DNA of 6,843 bases from an uncultured Methylococcaceae bacterium. Lineage in GTDB: Bacteria > Pseudomonadota > Gammaproteobacteria > Methylococcales > Methylomonadaceae. The position numbers and the translations under genes are program-made. The DNA is taken from the NCBI GenBank assembly GCA_913009515.1, contig CAJVYO010000095.1:1-6843 (forward strand), given 5' to 3'. The number at the start of each line of letters is the position of its first letter. Positions within the stretch are counted from its first letter, which is position 1. Positions 1-6,372 of this stretch are shown here, one piece after another. The notes beneath the pieces were generated by a model that was given only the letters and a program-made list of their open reading frames with translations, was not told the DNA's origin and searched no databases.

Positions 1-1667
1 GCTAAAAAATCACTTTTTGCCTGATTGGCTAATTCAGCATCTAAGAGTGCTTTGTTTAACACTGCGTCCTCCCGTTTACGCTTAGAGATATCAGAAAATA
101 CCGCGACCGAGCCCATTAATTCTCCATTTTCAATCAAAGGCACCGCTGTAATAGAAATAGGAAATATTTCACCATTTTTACGCGTAAAGACATCCGTTTC
201 AGAATGAAATAATTCTTTTCTATCCATGCAATGCTTTGTTAAGCAATCCGCTCTTGGCACATGATTACCTTCACTATCTTGATAATGAATATGTTCATGA
301 ATATTCGTGCCTAACAATTCCTCTTTAGAAATACCTAATAAACGTTCTGCTTCTTTATTCCAAAAAGTACAATTTCCTGCACTATCCATTGCATACATGC
401 CCTGTGCCATCGCATCCGTCATTTGTGTTAAAAAAATCTGTCCTTTATTCAGTTCTTCTTCTAATGTTTTTATCAGGGTAATGTCGGTACGAATAGCAAT
501 AAATTCGTCTAAATTATGATGCCTATCAAAAATCGGCACTATAGAGGCTCTGACCCAATAATACCCCCCTTCTTTTGCTTTATTTCTCACTTCACCATGC
601 CATACTTCGCCACTATAAAGTGTCTTCCACATATCTTCAAAAAAAGCAGTCGAGTGATAGCCGGAATTAATAATACGATGATTTTTACCGATTAATTCAC
701 TGCGTTCAAAACCAGAAATACAGCAAAACTTGTCATTAACATATTTAATATTACCTTTAGTATCCGTACTACTGACAATAGCATGCTGATTTAAGGCAAA
801 CTGTTGATTTTCAATATTCCGTAAGGCATCATCTAGGGCAGATGATTTTCGTATAATAAACACAATTAATGAGATAATAATAAAAATAGTAAATAGTGCT
901 GTTGCCACCAACACATCTTCAACAATACTTGCTTTATAAGAATATTTTAAGGAATAGGCGAGCAATTTTTGTTGAAAATAATCTAACTGATTACTTTCAA
1001 TAGCAGATATTTCAAGCCCTAACGACCAGATAGCATTAATTTCATGGCTGTACTCAACCACCAACTGAGTATATTGAATAATTCTATTTAAATCATGCTG
1101 TTGACGCTCCTGCAAAGCGTCTTTATGTTGTTCTAGTGCATTAATACCGTCAAAAATCGCTTTCTTTTTACTTTGATTATTATTGTAATAATCATAAATA
1201 TCATGCTGCAAATGATAAAGTAACAAGATTGTCTCTTCGTTAAAATTATATTCAGCAATAGAATGTGTTAAATATTTAAAATAATAAAATGAATTATTTA
1301 AGACAGCTAAATGTGATTTAAATTTTTCAATTAAATCACGATAGCGTACCGAGGTAAGGTGAATATCACTGACAAGCCGATTCAACTCCTGTGCATCTTG
1401 CTTATTCGCTAATTCATCCACACTACTTTTTAATTGAATAATCGTATTTTGAAAATTATCGTTATATCTATTCAAACCATCATAATTCAATTCTTCACGG
1501 TATTTTAAACGCAGCATCGATTGCTTAATATTTAATGATTGTTCTTTTAATTCAGCTTGCTGACGCATCAAAGTATGCTGTAAAGAGGCATCAAACGTAT
1601 ACACATAAAAGGATAAAAAAAATAACATTATCAAAGCACTACATAAAACAAACTTATTAATATTCAT
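1..1667 (-). CDS. Membrane-bound multi-PAS sensor histidine kinase (N-terminal part, truncated by window edge)
   Basis: The frame is open from the ATG at 1667 to base 1, giving 555 complete codons and no stop. Residues about 7-24 form a first membrane helix. Residues 25-250 are a periplasmic, almost entirely helical sensor region, and 251-273 form a second membrane helix followed by RKSS. PAS domain 1 lies at about 285-397, with a GKNHRIINSGYH core and a WHGEVRNKAKEGGYYWV block. PAS domain 2 lies at about 412-530, ending VAVFSDISKRKR. The last visible residues, AELANQAKSDFLA, are the usual lead-in to the HisKA H-box (AKSxFLAxMSHE), so the kinase core, and perhaps receiver domains, lie beyond the edge. 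The sensor contains LNYDGL near residue 60, which recalls the double all-helical (DAHL) sensor family; this match is from memory and tentative. The start is well supported: AAGG at 1677-1680 is spaced 9 bases before the ATG, and ATGA overlaps the upstream peroxidase stop. The ligand is unknown. The neighbouring REC-HD-GYP protein is the likely cognate regulator. Confidence 0.9.
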   Translation of the reverse strand, partial: MNINKFVLCSALIMLFFLSFYVYTFDASLQHTLMRQQAELKEQSLNIKQSMLRLKYREELNYDGLNRYNDNFQNTIIQLKSSVDELANKQDAQELNRLVSDIHLTSVRYRDLIEKFKSHLAVLNNSFYYFKYLTHSIAEYNFNEETILLLYHLQHDIYDYYNNNQSKKKAIFDGINALEQHKDALQERQQHDLNRIIQYTQLVVEYSHEINAIWSLGLEISAIESNQLDYFQQKLLAYSLKYSYKASIVEDVLVATALFTIFIIISLIVFIIRKSSALDDALRNIENQQFALNQHAIVSSTDTKGNIKYVNDKFCCISGFERSELIGKNHRIINSGYHSTAFFEDMWKTLYSGEVWHGEVRNKAKEGGYYWVRASIVPIFDRHHNLDEFIAIRTDITLIKTLEEELNKGQIFLTQMTDAMAQGMYAMDSAGNCTFWNKEAERLLGISKEELLGTNIHEHIHYQDSEGNHVPRADCLTKHCMDRKELFHSETDVFTRKNGEIFPISITAVPLIENGELMGSVAVFSDISKRKREDAVLNKALLDAELANQAKSDFL

Positions 1668-2689
1668 AATGCTTTACCTTGATAACGCCCTGTTAAGGTC
1701 TTTAAAAAATCAACAAGCTGCTGGCGTTCATTGTCTTTCAACTTTACCCCCAACTGATAATACGCCATCGTATTCACAGCCTTCTCTAAGGTTTTAGCAC
1801 TGCCATCATGAAAATAAGGCGCCGTTAATGCAATATTACGCAGACTAGGGACTTTAAATTCATATTTATCATCACTATCAGCGGTTAAATTAAACCGCCC
1901 TAAATCTGCCTTAGTAATTTTCCCTTTATCCTTAAAATAATCATTGACTACGCCCAGTTTTTCATAAAAGTTACCTCCCATATTTATCCCTTGGTGGCAA
2001 CTTATACAGCCTATTTCTTTAAATAGTTGATAACCTTGTTTTTCCTTTGCTGTCAGTGCAGATTGCTCACCCTTTAAAAATAAATCAAAACGCGAATTAG
2101 GCGTAGTCAAACTCCGCTCGAAAATAGCAATACTGTTACTAATCGCATATCGACTAATACCTTGCTTAGGATATTGCTGTTTAAAAAATGCCACCATACC
2201 CCTATCTTTTTTCAATTTGCTAATAATATCAGGCCATGTGGTATTCATTTCGACATGTTTAGTCACCGGCCCATTAACCTGTTCTTCTAAGGTATCCGCA
2301 CGCCCGTCCCAAAACTGCCTAAAATTAAAAGCGCTATTAAAAACAGTCGGGGCATTAATATCTCCTTTTAACCCTTGAGAATTTTTTGAACACACCAAGC
2401 CATCATCCCCTCCATTTGATAAGTCATGACACGTTGCACAACTCGTATCATTATTTTTAGATAAGCGAGGATCAAAAAATAATAATTGACCTAACTTTTT
2501 TTTCTCTTCATTTAGCATTAAATTAGACGCGATAGGATAAATTGCTTTTTTATAATTGCTATATTCAATATGCTTTTTATCTACCTGAAAAGTAGGCGCA
2601 CCATAATGCCATTGATTAATTTTCCATGACACAAATGCCCCAAAAATAAAAATACCCCATGCAATTAAAAAATTATGCAATTTAATCAT
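1664..2689 (-). CDS. Di-heme cytochrome c peroxidase (BCCP/MauG family), N-terminally membrane-anchored or exported
   Basis: This 341-residue protein has the bacterial di-heme peroxidase layout. Residues 6-22 form an uncleaved anchor or signal peptide that sends it to the periplasm. The first haem site is CATCH (84-88). The second is CISCH (228-232). Family blocks are present in order: LGQLLFFDPRLS (66-77), NAPTVFN (112-118), QFWDGRA (125-131), EEQ and GPVTKHVEM (135-148, with the likely catalytic Glu147) and VPSLRNIALTAPYFHDGS (280-297). Met308 in TMAYYQLG sits where the high-potential haem's methionine ligand lies in bacterial peroxidases. The expected reaction is reduction of H2O2 to water with electrons from a small cytochrome or quinol chain. 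The loop after the first haem (GLVCSKNSQGLKG) has no histidine where classical enzymes carry the distal ligand of the peroxidatic haem, so that site may be constitutively open, and MauG-like oxidase activity is an alternative. An AGGG at 2699-2702 precedes the start. The gene sits 27 bases after the response regulator and overlaps the kinase by 4 bases. Confidence 0.92.
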   Translation of the reverse strand: MIKLHNFLIAWGIFIFGAFVSWKINQWHYGAPTFQVDKKHIEYSNYKKAIYPIASNLMLNEEKKKLGQLLFFDPRLSKNNDTSCATCHDLSNGGDDGLVCSKNSQGLKGDINAPTVFNSAFNFRQFWDGRADTLEEQVNGPVTKHVEMNTTWPDIISKLKKDRGMVAFFKQQYPKQGISRYAISNSIAIFERSLTTPNSRFDLFLKGEQSALTAKEKQGYQLFKEIGCISCHQGINMGGNFYEKLGVVNDYFKDKGKITKADLGRFNLTADSDDKYEFKVPSLRNIALTAPYFHDGSAKTLEKAVNTMAYYQLGVKLKDNERQQLVDFLKTLTGRYQGKAL

Positions 2690-2698
2690 AGCCAGCCA

Positions 2699-2702
2699 CC
2701 CT
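2699..2702 (-). promoter_or_regulatory. Ribosome-binding site of the cytochrome c peroxidase gene
   Basis: AGGG on the minus strand lies 9 bases before the ATG at 2689, within the 27-base gap after the response regulator gene. It supports the chosen start and translation from a shared message. Confidence 0.5.
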
Positions 2703-2716
2703 ATTAATAAATTTAA

Positions 2717-3754
2717 TTATTCATCTTTAAAATTATCTTTAATCGCCAAAACGGCATCCCAGTTTTGTAAAAATGCCTCGACACATTTTGGATCAAAATG
2801 CTCACCTGACTCATCTTTTAACAACTTAATGGCATCCTCTATTTTCCACGCGTGCTTATAAGGGCGAACCGAGGTTAAAGCATCAAATACATCAGCAACG
2901 GCAATAATACGACTAAAAATAGGAATCGCCTCACCGACTAATGCACTTGGATAACCTTTACCATTAAATTTTTCATGATGTGTTTGGGCAACTACCGCTC
3001 CCATCTGCAATAAATCTGAATCACTGCCCGATAAAATATCACAGCCCATTTGGGCATGTTCTTTCATTAATTCAAACTCCAAAGGCGTGAGTTTGCCTTC
3101 TTTTAATAAAATACCATCAGGTATGCCCACCTTACCAATATCATGCATCGGAGCAACTTCTAGCATTAAATCCTGCTCTTTGACTGACAAACCTAAATTT
3201 TTAGCAATATGTTGGGAGTAGCGAGCCATACGTTTAATATGCCCGCCGGTTTCAGGATCACGATATTCCGCTGCTTTTGCTAAACGATAAATAATTTCTT
3301 GTTCGCGTTCTAATACCGTTTTAATCGCTTTACGTACTTTATATTCCAACCATTGCGTTTGGTCTGCCAATTTCACATAGTTATCACGTAAAGTCAGCAT
3401 GGTTTCCACCCGTAATGAAAACTCGGTTTTATCAATCGGCTTAGTTAAAAAATCATTTGCACCTACTTCTAACGACTCATAACGAATATCTTTTTGATCG
3501 TTAGCGGTCACCATTAAAATAGGAATTTCAGCTTTAACATACTTTTCCCTAAACGCAGCTATAAACTCTAAACCATTCATTTCAGGCATCATATAATCAA
3601 TGATAATTAATTCAGGCGGGGTGTTTAAACAAAATTCTAAGGCTTCTCTAGGCTCTAAAAAACTGATAGCCTCATAATTTGGCATTTTTTTAATCCAATG
3701 CGAAATTAAAGTTAAATTCATTTGCGTATCATCAATAACGACAATTTTTTTCAT
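2717..3754 (-). CDS. Two-component response regulator with HD-GYP c-di-GMP phosphodiesterase domain (RpfG type)
   Basis: This 345-residue protein has two domains. The receiver domain (about 1-122) has the acidic pair D8/D9, the phospho-acceptor Asp53 in IIIDYMMPEMNG, Thr83 and Lys105 in the TKP loop, so it looks fully functional. A helical linker (125-155) leads to an HD-GYP domain (about 150-335). Its motifs are in order: GGHIKRMARYS (His172), MHDIGKVGIPD (His204-Asp205), THHEKFNGKGYP (GYP at 267-269) and ADVFDALTSVRPYK (Asp288, Asp291). All expected metal-ligand positions appear present. HD-GYP enzymes of this kind hydrolyse c-di-GMP to pGpG and/or GMP in the cytoplasm. Here phosphorylation of Asp53 should control that activity. 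The start is supported by AGGA 9 bases upstream. The gene follows the SemiSWEET gene by 33 bases and precedes the peroxidase by 27. The PAS kinase at the end of the cluster is the natural phosphodonor, but this pairing is inferred from location only. Confidence 0.95.
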   Translation of the reverse strand: MKKIVVIDDTQMNLTLISHWIKKMPNYEAISFLEPREALEFCLNTPPELIIIDYMMPEMNGLEFIAAFREKYVKAEIPILMVTANDQKDIRYESLEVGANDFLTKPIDKTEFSLRVETMLTLRDNYVKLADQTQWLEYKVRKAIKTVLEREQEIIYRLAKAAEYRDPETGGHIKRMARYSQHIAKNLGLSVKEQDLMLEVAPMHDIGKVGIPDGILLKEGKLTPLEFELMKEHAQMGCDILSGSDSDLLQMGAVVAQTHHEKFNGKGYPSALVGEAIPIFSRIIAVADVFDALTSVRPYKHAWKIEDAIKLLKDESGEHFDPKCVEAFLQNWDAVLAIKDNFKDE

Positions 3755-3787
3755 GCTCTTTATTCCTGCTTTTAGTTATTTTTATTA

Positions 3788-4069
3788 TTATTTATTGCGT
3801 ATTTTTTGTATCGTATGGATTAGCTTAAAAGCTAAAATAATAGACGCAAGGAATAACGTCACGCTATTAGCAAAAATAATGACATTATTTTTAATAATCA
3901 CCCCATAAACCAGCCATAAGAACACCCCACTGGTAAATAAACTATACATTCCCAACGATAAGCCTTCGGTATCACGTGTTTTTAAGGTCATAATGGCTTG
4001 CGGTAAAAATGAAGCTGTCGTCAAACTCGCCGCAATATAACCAATCATTTCAGGTGTAATCTCTAACAT
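3788..4069 (-). CDS. SemiSWEET-type PQ-loop membrane transporter
   Basis: This 93-residue protein has three predicted membrane helices (about 8-26, 37-58, 63-85) and a short basic tail (KIRNK), which is the full length of a bacterial SemiSWEET protomer. The PQ-loop signature FLPQ is at 21-24 in helix 1. Trp52 and Asn68 are 16 residues apart, matching the spacing of the substrate-pocket Trp/Asn pair in characterised SemiSWEETs. These proteins dimerise to form a bidirectional sugar uniporter in the cytoplasmic membrane, but the substrate here cannot be read from sequence. The start codon lies 12 bases after the prfC stop. The only purine-rich stretch (GGGG at 4071-4074) is too close to be a normal ribosome-binding site, so translation probably depends on ribosomes finishing prfC. 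An internal ATG at residue 8 is possible, but the residue-1 start fits family length better. Confidence 0.88.
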   Translation of the reverse strand: MLEITPEMIGYIAASLTTASFLPQAIMTLKTRDTEGLSLGMYSLFTSGVFLWLVYGVIIKNNVIIFANSVTLFLASIILAFKLIHTIQKIRNK

Positions 4070-4081
4070 ACCCCATTTAGC

Positions 4082-5677
4082 CTATAATTCACGCGTGGCA
4101 CTAAAGGTAATATCAGGCCAGCGTTCTTCTGTTAACTGTAAATTAACGCGGCTGGTGGCTAAATACACCAAATAACCCCCGCCATCTTCCGCTAAATTAT
4201 CAAACACGCGACGTTTAAATTCTTCTAGTTTAATGGCATCATCAGATGTCACCCAACGCACGGTATTAATCGCGATATTATCATAAACACACTCGACGTT
4301 ATATTCGCCTTTCAAGCGAAACGCGGTCACATCAAACTGCAAAACACCCACAGCCCCTAAAATTAAATCATTATTTTTTAACGGTTTAAACAGCTGGGTT
4401 GCCCCTTCTTCTGTCAGCTGTACAAGCCCTTTTTGCAACGCCTTACTACGCAAAGGATCTTTTAAGACTACCCGTCTAAATAATTCAGGTGCAAAATAAG
4501 GAATCCCGCCAAACTTTAAAGTTTCACCCTCAGTAAACGTATCCCCTACCTGAATCGTACCGTGATTATGTAAGCCAATAATATCGCCTGAATACGCATC
4601 TTCAACGTGTTTACGCGTATTTGCTTTAAAGGTAATGGCATTCGATACTTGAATTTTCTTACCTAAACGCACATGATTCACTTTCATGCCTTTATCAAAT
4701 TTACCCGAACAAATCCGCATAAAGGCAATTCTATCGCGATGCGAAGGATCCATATTCGCCTGTACTTTAAACACAAAACCACTAAAAGTTTCTTCTTTTG
4801 CAGCAACTAAACGCTGTTCCGCTTCACGAGATTGTGGCATCGGCGCATAATCGGCAAACGCATCTAATAACTCTAAAATACCAAAATTATTAATTGCCGA
4901 ACCAAAAAAGACCGGCGTTTGTGTACCCGCTAAATACTGTTCTAAATTAAATTCATGACTCGCCCCTTGCACTAATTCAATTTCTTCACGCAATTCCTCA
5001 GCTTGATCACCTAATAATTCATCTAATAATGGATTATCTAAGCCTTTAATCACTTCGCCTTCCATGATTTTACCGCCATGCGTGGCACTAAATAAATGTA
5101 CGGTATCGGTATATAAATGATAAACCCCTTTAAAACGTTTACCCATACCAATCGGCCATGTCATCGGTGCACAATCAATGGTTAATACCGATTCCACCTC
5201 ATCTAATAAATCAATCGGGTCGCGGCCTTCTCTATCCAGCTTATTAATAAAGGTGATAATCGGCGTAGTACGCAAGCGACACACCTCCATCAATTTAATG
5301 GTTCTATTCTCAACCCCTTTGGCAACATCAATCACCATAAGTGCTGAATCAACTGCGGTTAAGGTACGATAAGTATCTTCAGAAAAATCTTCATGTCCGG
5401 GAGTGTCTAATAGATTTAAAATACAGTCTTTATGCTCAAACTGCATCACAGAAGTGGTCACTGAAATCCCCCGTTGTTTTTCCATCTCCATCCAGTCAGA
5501 GGTCGCATGACGGTCAGCTTTACGCCCTTTAACTGAACCTGCTTGTTGAATGGCACCGCCAAATAATAATAATTTTTCAGTTAAGGTCGTTTTACCCGCA
5601 TCAGGATGGGAAATGATGGCAAAAGACCTACGACGCTTGATTTCTTTGATTTGTTCAGATTCTATTGGGTTATTCAT
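4082..5677 (-). CDS. prfC: Peptide chain release factor 3 (RF3)
   Basis: RF3 is a translational GTPase that removes RF1/RF2 from the ribosome after peptide release. The 531-residue protein matches the usual length of about 529. The G-domain motifs are all present: P-loop SHPDAGKTT (23-31), switch region RGISVTT (69-75), DTPGHEDF (91-98) and NKLD (145-148). RF3-specific blocks follow, such as SDWMEMEKQRGISV in the G domain and, at the C-terminus, FDVTAFRLKGEYNVE and ERWPDITFSATREL. The frame is open for 41 more codons upstream (to 5800), but that extension is hydrophobic, does not resemble RF3 and contains a good -10 hexamer, so the ATG at 5677 is chosen. No clear Shine-Dalgarno sequence precedes this ATG; a six-codon mini-frame ends on it instead. 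It is the first gene of the minus-strand cluster. Identification is near certain and the start is probable. Confidence 0.98.
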   Translation of the reverse strand: MNNPIESEQIKEIKRRRSFAIISHPDAGKTTLTEKLLLFGGAIQQAGSVKGRKADRHATSDWMEMEKQRGISVTTSVMQFEHKDCILNLLDTPGHEDFSEDTYRTLTAVDSALMVIDVAKGVENRTIKLMEVCRLRTTPIITFINKLDREGRDPIDLLDEVESVLTIDCAPMTWPIGMGKRFKGVYHLYTDTVHLFSATHGGKIMEGEVIKGLDNPLLDELLGDQAEELREEIELVQGASHEFNLEQYLAGTQTPVFFGSAINNFGILELLDAFADYAPMPQSREAEQRLVAAKEETFSGFVFKVQANMDPSHRDRIAFMRICSGKFDKGMKVNHVRLGKKIQVSNAITFKANTRKHVEDAYSGDIIGLHNHGTIQVGDTFTEGETLKFGGIPYFAPELFRRVVLKDPLRSKALQKGLVQLTEEGATQLFKPLKNNDLILGAVGVLQFDVTAFRLKGEYNVECVYDNIAINTVRWVTSDDAIKLEEFKRRVFDNLAEDGGGYLVYLATSRVNLQLTEERWPDITFSATREL

Positions 5678-5694
5678 TGTTTTTGTGTACTCAT
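5674..5694 (-). other. Six-codon upstream mini-ORF overlapping the prfC start
   Basis: An ATG at 5694 opens the frame MSTQKQ, and its TGA shares the ATGA with the prfC start codon at 5677. Because prfC has no convincing Shine-Dalgarno sequence, ribosomes ending here could restart on prfC. The mini-ORF itself also lacks a strong ribosome-binding site, so it may be chance or a rival start signal. It is recorded because it bears on how the prfC start is selected. Confidence 0.25.
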
Positions 5695-5704
5695 TAATAT
5701 GTAC
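5687..5704. repeat. Imperfect 18-bp palindrome in the prfC leader
   Basis: GTACTCATTAATATGTAC has dyad symmetry in 7 of 9 base pairs, with GTAC at both ends and ATTAAT in the centre. It lies between the proposed prfC -10 element and its start codon and covers the mini-ORF ATG. It could be an operator or a weak leader hairpin. AT-rich palindromes of this quality also arise by chance, so confidence is low. Confidence 0.25.
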
Positions 5705-5720
5705 TAAATTTATTAACAAA

Positions 5721-5726
5721 ATTATA
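5721..5726 (-). promoter_or_regulatory. Candidate -10 element for prfC and downstream minus-strand genes
   Basis: A perfect TATAAT on the minus strand, preceded by CCTG, would start transcription near 5712-5714 and give a leader of about 36 bases before the prfC ATG. No good TTGACA-like -35 is present 16-18 bases upstream, so the promoter may be weak or activator dependent. If no other promoter exists downstream, it would serve the whole five-gene cluster. Confidence 0.4.
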
Positions 5727-5810
5727 CAGGATAATAATACCGTTCCATGAGGCTCGCCCCATAATAGAACCAAATTTTTCAAGAAATACACCGCTATCAT
5801 AAGGTCAGCG

Positions 5811-5816
5811 TATAAT
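5811..5816 (+). promoter_or_regulatory. Candidate -10 element for the plus-strand H4MPT gene pair
   Basis: A perfect TATAAT on the plus strand ends 31 bases before the ATG at 5848, predicting a short leader of about 25 bases. No clear -35 hexamer is seen at the usual distance. Together with the minus-strand TATAAT about 90 bp away, it suggests a compact divergent promoter region between 5678 and 5847. Confidence 0.4.
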
Positions 5817-5847
5817 AATAGCCTTCTAATTTATTTATGATGATTTT

Positions 5848-6372
5848 ATGAATTCACCTCGCATTGCATGGGCAGTTACTGGCTCAGGACATTATATTGA
5901 AGAGTGTATTGAGCTTATGCTCACCTTTAATCATGTCGATTTATATCTAAGCCAAGCGGGTGAAGAAGTCTTAAAAATGTACAGCATTGATATTAATGAT
6001 CTCCGCAATAAGGTTAAAGTTTATCGAGATAAAGCTGCCTCCGCGCCACCTGTGGGCTTATTTTATAAAGATTACTATCAAGCCTTAGTGCTTGCCCCCA
6101 CCACTTCTAACACGGTTGCTAAATGTGTATTAGGTATCTCCGACTCATTAGTCACTAATTTATTTTCTCAAGCGGGAAAATGCCGTGTGCCTAATATTGT
6201 TTACCCTTGCGATATTGCCCCTGAAATGAAAACCACAGCCCCCAGCGGTGAAGTGATGGTTTATCCACGCAAAATTGATCTTGAAGCAACTGAAAAACTA
6301 CGTGATTTTGAATATACAACCGTGGTTGAAAGTGTTGATGACCTAAGCCATGCTTTAGCTGTTTATAAATGA
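5848..6372 (+). CDS. dmrB: DmrB/AfpA-family flavoprotein, probable dihydromethanopterin reductase
   Basis: This 174-residue soluble flavoprotein has no signal peptide or membrane segment. The N-terminal IAWAVTGSGH (6-15) is the phosphate-binding turn of the HFCD/flavoprotein fold. LAPTTSNTVAKCVLGISDSL (82-101) is the second FMN-contact block, and VPNIVYPCD (114-122) follows. This pattern is that of archaeal AfpA/DmrB and their homologues in methylotrophic bacteria. DmrB reduces dihydromethanopterin to tetrahydromethanopterin using FMN, the last step of making the one-carbon carrier used in formaldehyde oxidation. The exact reaction here is inferred from family and context. Supporting this, the stop overlaps the start of a dihydropteroate-synthase-like gene of the same pathway (ATGA at 6369-6372). 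The start at 5848 lacks a recognisable Shine-Dalgarno sequence, but MNSPRIAWAVTG begins exactly where family members do. Other members of the flavoprotein fold, such as UbiX or Dfp, are less likely because their characteristic motifs are absent. The gene symbol is provisional. Confidence 0.8.
   Translation: MNSPRIAWAVTGSGHYIEECIELMLTFNHVDLYLSQAGEEVLKMYSIDINDLRNKVKVYRDKAASAPPVGLFYKDYYQALVLAPTTSNTVAKCVLGISDSLVTNLFSQAGKCRVPNIVYPCDIAPEMKTTAPSGEVMVYPRKIDLEATEKLRDFEYTTVVESVDDLSHALAVYK

Noticed and set aside
25..519. Two short plus-strand open frames (25-207 and 307-519)
   Set aside because: They lie antisense to the PAS domains of the kinase, which has clear family motifs in its own frame, and their predicted peptides resemble nothing.
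2939..3010. Asn instead of the commoner Asp in the HHExxNGxGYP motif of the HD-GYP domain
   Set aside because: All histidine and aspartate metal-ligand positions look intact and this substitution is not known to me to abolish activity, so I do not treat the enzyme as degenerate.
3755..3787. A possible terminator or promoter between the SemiSWEET and REC-HD-GYP genes
   Set aside because: The 33-base gap is AT-rich but has no hairpin and no convincing -35/-10 pair; it holds only the AGGA ribosome-binding site of the response regulator.
5178..5750. Three plus-strand open frames opposite the prfC G domain (5178-5372, 5341-5532, 5550-5750)
   Set aside because: They overlap each other and are antisense to highly conserved RF3 motifs, so they are by-products of that coding sequence.
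5678..5800. A 41-residue N-terminal extension of RF3, open to an ATG at 5800
   Set aside because: The extension is hydrophobic, unlike RF3, makes the protein too long for its family, and contains the best -10 hexamer of the region. The ATG at 5677 matches the family start.
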